The position numbers were made by a program, and so were the translations under genes. Shown piece after piece: positions 26,605 through 36,281 of a stretch of 64,000 nucleotides of DNA (its first letter is position 1; the number at the start of each line of letters is the position of its first letter). A model generated the notes under the pieces. It saw only the letters and a program-made list of their open reading frames with translations. It ran no database searches and was not told where the DNA came from. Origin of the DNA: Streptomyces sp. NBC_00490 (GTDB lineage: Bacteria; Actinomycetota; Actinomycetes; Streptomycetales; Streptomycetaceae); the NCBI RefSeq assembly GCF_036013645.1, contig NZ_CP107869.1, forward strand, positions 4,402,001 to 4,466,000. The letters run 5' to 3'.

Positions 26605-28272
26605 CTACTGGCCGCCCGCGCCGTCGCCCAGGTCCCCGATCCAGCCGGACACGGTGCCGATCCAGTCGCCGATCTGGTCCCAGTAGCCCTTGCCGGTGCC
26701 GATCCAGTCCTGCAGCGGGCTCAGCTCCCAGATCAGCCAGCCCGCGACGAAGAGGATGACGATCGTGAACAGGCAGCCCTTGAGGCAGCCGAGACCCGGG
26801 ATCCGCATCGGGCTGGAGCTGCGCTGCCGCGGCTGCCGGGGCTCGCGCTGGGGCTGCTGCGGCTGCTGGGGCGGCGCGTACCGCTGAGGCTGCGGCTGGG
26901 GCTGGGGCGGCGGCGCGTACCGCTGGGGCTGCTGTTGCTGCTGCGGATGACCGCCGTAGCCCTGCTGGGGCTGGTGCGGCTGTGGACGCTGCTGGCGCTG
27001 CGGCGGCTGCTGCGGGCGGGCGACCTGCCGCTGGGGGCGACGGCGCAGCGGGTCCTGGTTCGGGTCGAGGTACTGGACCTGCGTCTGCTCGTTGCGGTCG
27101 CGGGCCGCGCGCAGCTGGTTCTGCCAGGGGTGCGGGTCCTCGGGTCCGCCCTGTCCCTGCTGGCCCTGCTGGCCCGGCTGTCCGGGCGGCACCGGCGGCA
27201 GGACGGCCGTCGGGTCGGCGGCGCCGCGGTTGGGCAGTACGGCGGTGGGGTCGGCGGCGCCCACGTGCGGCAGGACGTTGGTCGCGGCGTTCGGGTCGTA
27301 CGCGCCCGCGCCGTGCGGCAGCACCTGGGTGGGGTCCGCGGAGCCCGGTACGGCCGCGGGGGCCGGGTCGGGGGCGAGGAGGGCCCCGACGTTCTCGGCG
27401 GCGGCGATCTGCGCGGAGCTCGCGTGCACGCCCACGCCCGCGGCGACGACCCGCAGACCGCGCGCGAGGTTCTCGGCGCTGGGCCGGTCGTCGGGGTTCT
27501 TGCGCAGACAGCGCTCGATGATCGTCCAGAGCGGGTCGGGGACCGTCGACGGGCGCCGGGGCTCGGAGCTCAGGTGCTGGTGGAGCACTTCCAGGGCGGA
27601 GCCGCCGGAGAACGGCGGGCGGCCGGTGACCAGCTCGTAGAGCAGGATGCCGGCGCCGTAGATGTCGACGGCGGAGGTCTGCGGGCGGCCCTCGGCGGAC
27701 TCGGGGGCCACGTACGCGGGCGTGCCGACGAACTCGTGGGTGCGGGTCAGACCCGGGGAGTCGGCGAGGCGCGCGATGCCGAAGTCGGTGAGCAGCGGGT
27801 GCATCTGGCCGCCGTGCTGCTTGAGCAGGACGTTGGCGGGCTTCAGGTCCCGGTGGACGACGCCGTCGGCGTGGCTGGCGGCGAGCGCGTCGGCGATCTG
27901 CGCGGTGAGCAGGGCGGCGCCGACGGGGCTGAAGGGGCCGTTCTCCCGGAGATAGCGGTGCAGGTCGGGGCCCTCGACGAGGTCCATGACCAGGGCGAGC
28001 AGATCGCCCTCGACGACCAGGTCGCGCACCCGCACGATGTTCGGGTGGGTGAGCCGGAGCAGGACGGAGCGCTCCCGCAGGAACCGCATCACGATGTCCG
28101 GGTCGCTCGCGAGCTCCTCCTTGAGGACCTTGATCGCGACCGTCTCGCCGGCCTGCCCCTGCACGGCGGCCTCGGCGCCCGCGGCCTCACGCTGGCGAGC
28201 ACGCCAGACGGTCCCCGTGGCACCGCGCCCCAGCGGCTCCTCGAGGAAGTACTTGCTGCCTACCGGCCGCAC
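26605..28272 (-). CDS. pkaA: Membrane Ser/Thr protein kinase (PkaA-like)
   Basis: 555 residues. Kinase domain (about 5-270) with GRGATGTV, K48, HRDLKPAN (D142) and DFG (163-165). A long disordered linker follows: DPTAVLP-type repeats, then a Gln/Pro-rich stretch (about 400-485). One membrane helix (about 497-515) is followed by a 40-residue outside tail with repeated Trp (DWIG, GYWDQIGDWIG, SGWIGD). GTG at 28272 gives MRPVGSKYF with GGGAG eight bases upstream; this matches recalled PkaA. It is divergent from the FHA/FtsK-like gene, a plausible phospho-dependent partner since FHA domains bind phosphothreonine. Confidence 0.9.
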   Translation of the reverse strand: MRPVGSKYFLEEPLGRGATGTVWRARQREAAGAEAAVQGQAGETVAIKVLKEELASDPDIVMRFLRERSVLLRLTHPNIVRVRDLVVEGDLLALVMDLVEGPDLHRYLRENGPFSPVGAALLTAQIADALAASHADGVVHRDLKPANVLLKQHGGQMHPLLTDFGIARLADSPGLTRTHEFVGTPAYVAPESAEGRPQTSAVDIYGAGILLYELVTGRPPFSGGSALEVLHQHLSSEPRRPSTVPDPLWTIIERCLRKNPDDRPSAENLARGLRVVAAGVGVHASSAQIAAAENVGALLAPDPAPAAVPGSADPTQVLPHGAGAYDPNAATNVLPHVGAADPTAVLPNRGAADPTAVLPPVPPGQPGQQGQQGQGGPEDPHPWQNQLRAARDRNEQTQVQYLDPNQDPLRRRPQRQVARPQQPPQRQQRPQPHQPQQGYGGHPQQQQQPQRYAPPPQPQPQPQRYAPPQQPQQPQREPRQPRQRSSSPMRIPGLGCLKGCLFTIVILFVAGWLIWELSPLQDWIGTGKGYWDQIGDWIGTVSGWIGDLGDGAGGQ

Positions 28273-28601
28273 GTCATGCGCTCCCTGCTGCTTGCCTGTG
28301 TTCCGGTCCACTGTAGTGCCGTCTCCCTGAGCACTACGTAGGCGTTGCGAAGCCTGTTCGCAGGAAAGACGCCCGACTCGGGCTCCTGGTTGCCGAAGGT
28401 TGACGTGACCGATCTCAAGTGATCGTCGACGATGCACTGGTCAGGCACTTTTAGGGGCAGAGCTGACCAATCAAGATCACTTATTCTCGGGAACGGGGCG
28501 CGTTGTCAGTGGCAGGTGCGAGGATGCCTCCAGTACTGGCCGATGTGCTCGTGTGGGGTGGGGGACAGTCCGCGCCCGGGCAGAAGGGACCGCTGACGGC
28601 G
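28273..28601. promoter_or_regulatory. Divergent control region between pkaA and the FHA/FtsK-like gene
   Basis: The 329-bp gap carries a perfect 12-bp palindrome ATCGTCGACGAT (28422-28433), flanked by AGTG and, one base off, CACT. Other candidates are GATC-N6-GATC (28411-28424). The right portion contains alternative starts for the FHA gene (TTG 28503). No convincing -35/-10 pair could be called by eye. Confidence 0.4.
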
Positions 28602-31600
28602 ATGCAGATCCGGCTGACCGTCGTAGACCCGCTGGGCCCGCCTGCCGAGGCCCATGCCCGCCCCGCGAGCTGCGACGTGCTGGTCACAGCACCCGCCGGT
28701 ACGGCCCTCGCGGCGATAACGTCCGCACTGGCCTCGGCGGTCTCCGGCGACGGCCCGCTCACCTCCGGCACCGGACAGCCCGTGCTGTACGCCGGTGCCG
28801 AGCGGCTGGACGCCCAGCGCTGCACCATCGGCGAGCCCCCGCTGACCGACGGCGCCGTGCTCTCCCTCGGCGCCCCCACCGACCCCGAGCCGCACCCCGA
28901 GGTCGACGACGCACCCACCCGCCTCGACGTGGTCGCCGGGCCGGACGCGGGCGGGGTCCATCTCCTGCACGGCGGCCGCATCGAGATCGGCCGCTCCGCC
29001 GACGCCGACGTCCCGCTCGACGACCCGGACGTCTCCCGGCTGCACTGCGCGGTGACGGTCGCCGCCGACGGCCGCGTCTCGGTCGCCGACCTCGACTCCA
29101 CCAACGGCACGGTCCTCGACGGCGTCCGCGTGGGCACCCGCCCGGTCCGCTTCGCGCCGGGCGCGCTGCTGCGCGTCGGCGAGTCGGCCCTGCGGCTGGC
29201 CCCGCCCGGCGGCCCGGGCCCGCGGCTGCGCACGGCGCCGGACGGCGAGGGGCACGTGCGCGTGGCGCCTCCGGCGGAGACCGACACCGGTCCGGGGGCG
29301 CCTTCCGGACCGACACGGTCCGTGTACGGCACCGCCGACTTGAGCACCGCGCCGGTGCCGCAGGACGTGGACCAGCCTGTCGTGCCGGGCCAGGGACAGG
29401 CACCACGGATCGAGAGCAGAGGGGCACGGGCGTACGAGGCGAAGGGCCCCGTGTCCCGTCGGCGGGTGTCCGGGGTCGCGGGGCTCTCCGGGGCGCCGGG
29501 CGCGGGCGCCGGGGGCAGTGGCGAGACCCATGCCGGACGGCTGGGCGCGCGCGCCTCCGACGGGGGTTTCGGCGGTCCGGCGACCGCGGGCGGCCCTGCC
29601 CCGTCCGGCCCGGCCTCCGACGACGGGGCAACCGCGAACGGCCACCCCGGCCCGGACGGCGTTCCGGCGTCCGGCGGACTGCCACGCGGTGCGACGCCGC
29701 GCGGCGGCCCCGGAGACTCTCGTGGCACCGTCGCGTCCGGCGGGACCTTCGGCTCCGGGTCCGCCCCGGGCCACGGCGGGCCGACCGACTCCGTACACAC
29801 ATCCGCGGCCACCGGTTCCGGTTCCGGCGACGAGCACACCCGCGCCATGGACACCCCGGCAGGCAGCCGCCGCAAGGGCACCCCTCTGCGGGGCACCGAC
29901 GTCCCGCAGGGCGTGCGCAAGCGCGGAGGCCTCGGCGCGTGGGCACGGAAGCTGGCCGGTGGACGCGGTGAGCAGGGCGTCACGGCCGGGAGCGAGGCGT
30001 ACGACGAGGAAGTCGCGGCCACTCCGCCCGTCCCCTCGGCCGTCACCCCGCAGCAGCCGGAGACCTGGCCGGACCCGGCGGCACTGCTGCTGACCGCGCT
30101 GGGCCCCGGACCGCGCCTCTGGGAGCGCGGGCCGGACCATCCGGAGGCGCTCACGGTGCGGCTGGGCACGGCGGACCGGGCGGCACCCGACGGCTCGGGG
30201 CTGCTGCCCGCGGTGCCGGTCACCGCCGATCTGCGCGAGGTGGGCGCGCTGGGGCTGGCGGGCCCACGCGCGCGGCTGGCCGGGCTGGCCCGCGCGGTGG
30301 TGGCCCAGCTCGCCGCGCTGCACTCCCCCGACACCCTCGAGATAGTCCTGATCAGCGCCGACCGCTCCCGCTCCCTGGCCGAGCGCACCGCCGAGTGGTC
30401 CTGGCTGGGCTGGCTCCCGCATCTGCGCCCGGCCCACGGCCAGGACTGCCGCCTCCTCCTCGCCTACGACCGCGAACAGGCGACGGCCCGCACGGAGGAG
30501 CTCCTGCGACGCCTGGACGAGACACCGCAGCCGGCGGGAGCGAGGACCCGACCGGGGATTCCGGCTCAGGGGCCCGGCGGCAAGGCGCTCCCGGAGCGGG
30601 ACCGGGGGCGCGACGCGACCCGGCGGCCCTCCTGGGCGCGCGACGACGACGGGGCCGACCGGGCACCCGGCTTCGAAGGGCCGTACACCGTCCTCCTCGT
30701 GGACAGCGACCCCGGCGGCGCCGATGTGCGCGAGGCCGTGGCGCGGCTGGCGCTGGAGGGCCCGCGAGCCGGCATCCATGTGGTGTGCCTCGCCGAGACG
30801 GCACCGGCCTCGCCCGCGTCGCCGGTGACGGAGACGTACGAGACGGCGTGCGCGGCGTCCCCGGCGTTCCGGGATTGCGGCGCGGTCGCGCTGCTGAGCG
30901 GGGACGTGGCGACGGCGTTGCGGCTGATGCGGGTGGCACGGGGCGGAGCTCTCGGCTCCGACGACCCGCTCGCCCCCGGCCGCCCTTCCGACCTCGCGGA
31001 CCGCGGTCCCGTCGGCGAGGCCCCCGCCGGTCATCCCGCCCCCCAGGCCCACACCACCGGTCCCGTGGGCCATGGCACCGTCGCCGCCGTGGACGCCGTC
31101 TCCCCCGCCTGGGCGGAGCGGTTCGCGCGGGCGCTGGCACCGTTGCGCACGGACGGCGCGGGCGGTGAGCGGCAGGCGCGGGTGTCGGCGCCGTTGCCGC
31201 AGATGGCGCGGTTGCTGGACGAGTTGGGGCTGGCGCGGGCCACCCCGGCGTCGCTGATGACGCGTTGGGCGGACGCGGCGGACGACACGGAGGCGCTCGG
31301 CGGACGGGCCTTGGCCGTGCTCGGCGCCGGGCCGCGCGGGCCCGTCTGCGCGGACCTCCTGGCCGACGGCCCGCATCTGCTGATCGAGGGCCCGCCGGGC
31401 AGCGGCCGTACGGAACTGCTGCGGGCGGTCGTCGCCTCGCTGGCCGCCGCCGAGCGGCCGGACCGGCTGAGCATCGTCCTGATGGACGGCCGGGACAGCG
31501 TGGGCGCGGGCGCCGGGCACGGCGAGGGCCTGCGGGTCTGTACGGACGTACCGCATGTCACCACCCACCTCACCGCCAACGACCCCGTGCGGATGCGGGA

Positions 31601-32324
31601 GTTCGCCCAGTCCCTGAGCGCCGAGCTGAAGCGGCGGGCCGAGCTGCTGGGCCGCTCCGACTTCGCCGAGTGGCACACCGGACGGGAACTGACGGGCCGT
31701 ATGGTCGCCCAGCGCGGGTCCGCCCAAGGAGCCGGTGACCTCGACGCCCCGCCCAGCTCGACCATCCGGCTGCGGCCCGCCGCGGCCCGTCGACAGACCG
31801 AGTCGGCACCGCCGTTGCCCCGCCTCGTGGTGGTCGTCGACGATCTGGACGCCCTGGTCTCCCCCGCGCTCGGCTCGCCGGGCCGGCCCTCGGCGGGCTC
31901 GGTGATGCGCGCCCTGGAGGCCGTGGCGAGGGAGGGCGAGCGGCTCGGCGTCCACCTGGTGGCCGCGGCGGTCTCCGGTGGCCGTACGGCGGAGTCGGAC
32001 GCGGCCAGGCGGGCGACCCTGCGGGTCACCCTGGACGCCCCGGCACCCGGCCCGGACGAACCCGCGCCCGGGCGCGGCCGTCTGACCTCCGCGGACGGAA
32101 GGGTCACGCCCCTCCAGAGCGGGCGGGTCACCGGTCGTATCCCCCGCACGGCGACGCTGCGCCCGACCGTGGTCCCCCTGGACTGGCACCGCATGGGCGA
32201 CCCGCCGACCCGCCGCCCGGTACGGGAGCTCGGCAACGGGCCGACGGACCTGGCGCTGCTGGCGAGCGCGCTGGAGCGGGCGGCCCGTGAGGTGGCGGCC
32301 ACGGAGGTCCCGTCGCTCCTCTAG
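28602..32324 (+). CDS. FHA-domain, FtsK/SpoIIIE-like P-loop ATPase (T7SS EccC/EssC-like)
   Basis: About 1240 residues. It begins with a ubiquitin-like or early beta region (MQIRLTVVD), then an FHA domain (about 105-185) with GRS (130-132), SRLH (145-148) and STNG (166-169), all phosphothreonine-binding positions. A long Gly/Ala/Ser/Pro linker (about 205-480) is followed by FtsK/SpoIIIE-type modules: a non-ATP-binding-looking one (about 500-640) and one with Walker-A-like GPPGSGRT (930-937), where Arg replaces the usual Lys, and a Walker-B-like RLVVVVDDLDAL. This layout resembles EssC, the type VII secretion motor, but without a full tandem set. No esx genes lie nearby. The start is uncertain (28503 TTG adds 33 residues). 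It is divergent from pkaA, suggesting kinase control. Confidence 0.8.
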   Translation: MQIRLTVVDPLGPPAEAHARPASCDVLVTAPAGTALAAITSALASAVSGDGPLTSGTGQPVLYAGAERLDAQRCTIGEPPLTDGAVLSLGAPTDPEPHPEVDDAPTRLDVVAGPDAGGVHLLHGGRIEIGRSADADVPLDDPDVSRLHCAVTVAADGRVSVADLDSTNGTVLDGVRVGTRPVRFAPGALLRVGESALRLAPPGGPGPRLRTAPDGEGHVRVAPPAETDTGPGAPSGPTRSVYGTADLSTAPVPQDVDQPVVPGQGQAPRIESRGARAYEAKGPVSRRRVSGVAGLSGAPGAGAGGSGETHAGRLGARASDGGFGGPATAGGPAPSGPASDDGATANGHPGPDGVPASGGLPRGATPRGGPGDSRGTVASGGTFGSGSAPGHGGPTDSVHTSAATGSGSGDEHTRAMDTPAGSRRKGTPLRGTDVPQGVRKRGGLGAWARKLAGGRGEQGVTAGSEAYDEEVAATPPVPSAVTPQQPETWPDPAALLLTALGPGPRLWERGPDHPEALTVRLGTADRAAPDGSGLLPAVPVTADLREVGALGLAGPRARLAGLARAVVAQLAALHSPDTLEIVLISADRSRSLAERTAEWSWLGWLPHLRPAHGQDCRLLLAYDREQATARTEELLRRLDETPQPAGARTRPGIPAQGPGGKALPERDRGRDATRRPSWARDDDGADRAPGFEGPYTVLLVDSDPGGADVREAVARLALEGPRAGIHVVCLAETAPASPASPVTETYETACAASPAFRDCGAVALLSGDVATALRLMRVARGGALGSDDPLAPGRPSDLADRGPVGEAPAGHPAPQAHTTGPVGHGTVAAVDAVSPAWAERFARALAPLRTDGAGGERQARVSAPLPQMARLLDELGLARATPASLMTRWADAADDTEALGGRALAVLGAGPRGPVCADLLADGPHLLIEGPPGSGRTELLRAVVASLAAAERPDRLSIVLMDGRDSVGAGAGHGEGLRVCTDVPHVTTHLTANDPVRMREFAQSLSAELKRRAELLGRSDFAEWHTGRELTGRMVAQRGSAQGAGDLDAPPSSTIRLRPAAARRQTESAPPLPRLVVVVDDLDALVSPALGSPGRPSAGSVMRALEAVAREGERLGVHLVAAAVSGGRTAESDAARRATLRVTLDAPAPGPDEPAPGRGRLTSADGRVTPLQSGRVTGRIPRTATLRPTVVPLDWHRMGDPPTRRPVRELGNGPTDLALLASALERAAREVAATEVPSLL

Positions 32325-32508
32325 TTCCGGTGTCGTTCCGGTCCGGTTCCGGTCGACGAGCGCTGTCCAACGCGTGTGTCCCGTTACGACGCGACAACGA
32401 TCCCCCGCTTGACACCGCACGCGGTCTTGCCGACCTCAGGCCCCCGGCGTAGACCAGAGCCACGGGACAGCGCTCGGCGTTCGACGACGAACGAAGAACG
32501 GGGCAGTG

Positions 32509-33882
32509 ATGCGCAGCACGAGCACATACCGGACACGAAGGGTCACCGCGACAGCCGCCGCCCTCCTGGCGGGAGCGCTGACGCTCACCGCGTGCGGCGG
32601 GGACGACGACAACGGCGGCGACAACCCGACCAAGGGCACGGAGACCGGCGGCACCTCCGTCACGCTCCCCAAGCTCGACGGCCAGACGCTGGAGGTCGCC
32701 GCCGTCTGGACCGGAGCCGAACAGGAGAACTTCACCAAGGTCCTGAACGAGTTCACCAAACGCACCGGCGCCAAGGTCAAGTTCGTACCGACCGGCAACA
32801 ACACCTCCACCTTCCTCGCCGCCAAGATCGAGGGCGGTCAGCCCCCGGACGTGGCGTTCCTGCCGCAGGTCGGCGTGTTGCACCAGTTCGCGGGGAAGAA
32901 GTGGCTCAAACCGCTCGGCGCGGAAGCCAAGGCGCAGTTGGACAAGAACTTCTCCCAGGGATGGCGTGACCTCGGGGCCGTCGACGGCCAGCAGTACGGC
33001 GTCTATGCCAAGGCCGCCAACAAGTCCCTGATCTGGTACAACACCGCGGCCTTCGAGGCGGCCGGGATCAGCGAGACGCCCAAGACGTGGAAGGAGTTCA
33101 CCTCCACCGCGCAGACGCTGTCCGACGCCGGCTCACCCGCCGTCTCCGTCGGCGGCGCGGACGGCTGGACGCTCACCGACTGGTTCGAGAACGTCTATCT
33201 GTCCCAGGCGGGTCCGGAGAAGTACGACCAGCTCGCCAAGCACGAGATCAAGTGGACGGACCCTTCCGTCAAGGACGCCCTCACCACGCTCGCCGAGCTG
33301 TGGGGCAAGGACGAGCTGCTCGCGGGCGGCCGCAAGGGCGCGCTGGACACGGAGTTCCCGAAGTCGGTCACCCAGGCCTTCACCGGTGACACCCCGGCCG
33401 CGATGGTCTTCGAGGGCGACTTCGTCACCGCGAACATCAACGCCGACACCAAGGCGAAGGTGGGCACGGACGCCAAGGTGTTCCCGTTCCCGGCGGTGGG
33501 CTCCGACTCCCCGGTGGTCAGCGGCGGCGACGTGGCCGTGGCGCTGAAGGACAGCAAGGGCGCCCAGGCGCTGCTGACCTTCCTCGCCTCGACGGACGCG
33601 GCCGAGGTCTGGGCGGCGCAGGGCGGCGTGCTCTCACCGAACAAGGAGATGGACCAGGGCACGTACAAGGACGACGTGACCCGGCAGATCGCGAAGGCGC
33701 TCATCGACGCGGGTGACGACTTCCGGTTCGACATGTCCGACCAGGCACCGGCGGCCTTCGGCGGCACCCAGGGCACCGGCGAGTGGAAGGACCTGCAGGA
33801 CTTCCTCAACAACCCGAGCGATGTCGCGGGCGCCCAGCGGAAGCTGGAGGCCGACGCCGCCAAGGCGTACGGGGCCGGCTGA
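32509..33882 (+). CDS. Sugar ABC transporter substrate-binding lipoprotein
   Basis: 457 residues with a lipoprotein signal: lipobox LTAC with Cys29, then an acidic Asp/Gly-rich linker. Family 1 extracellular solute-binding protein; family-type sequence includes EVAAVWTGAEQENFTKVLNEF and GQPPDVAFLPQVG. GTG at 32506 immediately precedes the ATG and could be used instead. It heads a three-gene CUT1 importer with no ATPase and no adjacent glycosidase or regulator, so the substrate is unknown. A TTGACA-like hexamer lies at 32409-32414 but I could not pair it with a good -10. Confidence 0.9.
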   Translation: MRSTSTYRTRRVTATAAALLAGALTLTACGGDDDNGGDNPTKGTETGGTSVTLPKLDGQTLEVAAVWTGAEQENFTKVLNEFTKRTGAKVKFVPTGNNTSTFLAAKIEGGQPPDVAFLPQVGVLHQFAGKKWLKPLGAEAKAQLDKNFSQGWRDLGAVDGQQYGVYAKAANKSLIWYNTAAFEAAGISETPKTWKEFTSTAQTLSDAGSPAVSVGGADGWTLTDWFENVYLSQAGPEKYDQLAKHEIKWTDPSVKDALTTLAELWGKDELLAGGRKGALDTEFPKSVTQAFTGDTPAAMVFEGDFVTANINADTKAKVGTDAKVFPFPAVGSDSPVVSGGDVAVALKDSKGAQALLTFLASTDAAEVWAAQGGVLSPNKEMDQGTYKDDVTRQIAKALIDAGDDFRFDMSDQAPAAFGGTQGTGEWKDLQDFLNNPSDVAGAQRKLEADAAKAYGAG

Positions 33883-33886
33883 CGCC

Positions 33887-35239
33887 ATGGCCTCCGTGGC
33901 GAACTCGACGGGGGGCGCCGGCGCACTGCCGACGCCCTCCGTGTCTCCGCGCAAGAGCGTGACGAAGACGCGGCTGTGGGTGGCGGTGCTGTTCCTGCTG
34001 CCCGCGCTGGTCCTTCTCGGCGCGCTCGTGGTCTACCCGATCGGGTGGTCGGTCTGGCGCAGTCTCTACGACGCCGACGGCTCCGGCTTCGTCGGCCTGG
34101 ACAACTACGGCGACATCTTCAGCAACGACGCGACGCTGACCGCGGTCAAGAACACCGCGATCTGGGTCGCGGTCGCCCCGGCCGTGGTCACGGCGCTCGG
34201 TCTGATCTTCGCGGTGCTCACCGAACGGGTGCGCTGGGGCACGGCGTTCAAGCTGATCGTCTTCATGCCGATGGCGATCTCGATGCTGGCCGCGGGCATC
34301 ATCTTCCGGCTGGTGTACTCGGCGGACCCGGACCAGGGTGTCGCCAACGCGGTGGTGACGACCGTGCACGACACGTTCGTGGACTCCTCGGTCTATCCGA
34401 AGGCCCGGCCGAACGCGGCGGTGAGCGATCTGAAGGCCTCGGGCGGCGGCTCGTTCACCTCGACCGGCACGGTGCGGGCGGGCACGCCGGCGCTGCTCCC
34501 GCTCGTCGGTATCGCGCCCAACAAGCTCCCCGGCAGCCCCGAGGGCGCCAAGGCGGCCACCGGTGACGGTGTCACGGGCACCGTCTGGCTGGACTTCAAA
34601 CTGGGCGGCGGCGGCACGAAGGGGCAGATCGACGCCGGTGAGAAGGCGCTGAAGGGCGTGAAGGTCGAGGCGGTGAAGGACGGCAAGGTCGTCGCCTCGA
34701 CGAAGAGCGGCGCCGACGGCACCTTCAATCTGCCCGGCGAGGCCGACGGGGCCCAACTGCGGCTGCCCGGCTCGAACTTCTCGGCGCCCTACAACGGCAT
34801 CGACTGGCTCGGCCCGGCGCTGATCACCCCGGCGATCATCGGGGCGTACGTGTGGATGTGGGCGGGCTTCGCGATGATCCTCATCGCGGCCGGACTCGCG
34901 GGGGTGGACCGCAACCTCCTGGAGGCGGCCCGGGTCGACGGTGCCAACGAGTGGCAGGTGTTCAGAAAGGTCACGGTGCCCATGCTGGCGCCGGTCCTGG
35001 TCGTCGTCCTCGTCACGCTGATGATCAACGTGATGAAGATCTTCGACCTGGTCTACATCATCGCCCCGCAGCCCAGTCAGGACGACGCCAACGTGCTGGC
35101 GCTGCAACTGTTCCAGTCGTCGTTCGGCGGCGGCGCCAGCTACGGCATCGGCAGCGCGATCGGCGTCATCCTGCTGCTGCTCGTGCTGCCGGTGATGTGG
35201 GTCAACCTCCGTCGGCTGCGGAAGGAGCGTGAGCGGTGA
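33887..35239 (+). CDS. Sugar ABC permease with an inserted extracytoplasmic domain
   Basis: 450 residues, about 150 longer than a usual MalF-type permease. Helices 1-3 (about 25-150) are followed by an insert of roughly 140 residues (about 160-300) before the remaining helices. The second half of the insert ([28 protein letters not shown]) looks like a CarboxypepD_reg or CnaB-type beta-sandwich. The EAA loop [20 protein letters not shown] is intact, so transport function is expected. ATG at 33887 is 4 bp after the binding-protein stop; its stop overlaps the next start (GTGA). From memory, similar long permeases occur in other Streptomyces. Confidence 0.88.
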   Translation: MASVANSTGGAGALPTPSVSPRKSVTKTRLWVAVLFLLPALVLLGALVVYPIGWSVWRSLYDADGSGFVGLDNYGDIFSNDATLTAVKNTAIWVAVAPAVVTALGLIFAVLTERVRWGTAFKLIVFMPMAISMLAAGIIFRLVYSADPDQGVANAVVTTVHDTFVDSSVYPKARPNAAVSDLKASGGGSFTSTGTVRAGTPALLPLVGIAPNKLPGSPEGAKAATGDGVTGTVWLDFKLGGGGTKGQIDAGEKALKGVKVEAVKDGKVVASTKSGADGTFNLPGEADGAQLRLPGSNFSAPYNGIDWLGPALITPAIIGAYVWMWAGFAMILIAAGLAGVDRNLLEAARVDGANEWQVFRKVTVPMLAPVLVVVLVTLMINVMKIFDLVYIIAPQPSQDDANVLALQLFQSSFGGGASYGIGSAIGVILLLLVLPVMWVNLRRLRKERER

Positions 35240-36117
35240 CCGTTCTCGACACGACCGTGCGCGCCAAGCGCTCGCTCGCCGCCCGGGTGGTGAGCGGGGC
35301 GGCCGGCGGGGCGATGCGGGTCTTCCTGATCGTCATCGCGCTGGTGTGGCTGGTGCCGACCTTCGGGCTGCTGGTCTCCTCGTTCCGCGATCCGACCGAC
35401 ATCGCCACCTCGGGCTGGTGGAAGGTGTTCACGGCACCGGGCCAGCTGACCGCGAACAGCTACGAGACGATCCTGAAGAACGACACGATCACCAGCTCCC
35501 TGTTCAACACCATCTGGATCACCGTCCCCTCGACCCTGCTCGTCGTGATCATCGGGGCGATGGCGGGATACGCCTTCGCGTGGATGGACTTCAAGGGCCG
35601 GGACACGTGGTTCATGGTCGTGGTGGGGCTGCTGGTGGTGCCGGTGCAGATCGCGCTGATCCCGCTGACGTTCCTCTTCCGCGACATCGGGATCTTCGGC
35701 GACATCATCGCCGCCGTCCTCTTCCACGTCGCCTTCGGACTGCCGTTCGCGATCTTCCTGCTGCGCAACTTCTTCGCGGAGATCCCCCGGGAGCTCCTGG
35801 AGGCGGCGCGCCTGGACGGGGCGGGCGAGGCCCGGCTGTTCACGACGGTGGTCATGCCGCTGGCGGCACCCGCGCTCGCCTCGCTGGGCATCTTCCAGTT
35901 CCTGTGGGTGTGGAACGACATGCTGGTGGCGCTGGTGTTCACCAACGCCGACTCGCAGCCGCTGACGGTCGCCCTGCAGCAGCAGGTACGGCAGTTCGGC
36001 AGCAACATCGAGATCCTGGCGACCGGCGCCTTCATCTCGATGGTGATCCCGCTGCTCGTGTTCTTCGCGTTCCAGCGGCAGTTCGTGACCGGGGTGATGG
36101 CGGGCGCGGTCAAGTAG
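35236..36117 (+). CDS. Sugar ABC transporter permease (MalG-like)
   Basis: 293 residues, six membrane helices, EAA loop [20 protein letters not shown]. The start GTG overlaps the previous stop by four bases (GTGA, 35236-35239). Of ordinary length, unlike its partner. It ends the importer operon; a hairpin follows at 36142. Confidence 0.93.
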   Translation: MTVLDTTVRAKRSLAARVVSGAAGGAMRVFLIVIALVWLVPTFGLLVSSFRDPTDIATSGWWKVFTAPGQLTANSYETILKNDTITSSLFNTIWITVPSTLLVVIIGAMAGYAFAWMDFKGRDTWFMVVVGLLVVPVQIALIPLTFLFRDIGIFGDIIAAVLFHVAFGLPFAIFLLRNFFAEIPRELLEAARLDGAGEARLFTTVVMPLAAPALASLGIFQFLWVWNDMLVALVFTNADSQPLTVALQQQVRQFGSNIEILATGAFISMVIPLLVFFAFQRQFVTGVMAGAVK

Positions 36118-36141
36118 CCCGTACGGCAGCCCAATTGAGGG

Positions 36142-36163
36142 GGCGGACCGGAGCCGGTCCGCC
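36142..36163 (+). terminator. Terminator of the second sugar importer
   Basis: GGCGGACCGG (36142-36151) pairs perfectly with CCGGTCCGCC (36154-36163), followed by TCTTCGTTTTC, 24 bases after the permease stop. One of the few here with a T-rich tail. Confidence 0.9.
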
Positions 36164-36281
36164 TCTTCGTTTTCCCCGGAATTCCCCCGTATGCCGCACA
36201 CCACGTAACCAAGTCACCTCACCGGCGGTTCCCGGGCAAGGCCGACACGGCCCACCGTCCGCGCCGACTCTTGGATGTGCC

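Noticed and set aside
26800..27000. Gln/Pro-rich repetitive DNA
   Set aside because: It is the coding sequence of the PkaA linker and not a mobile or regulatory repeat.
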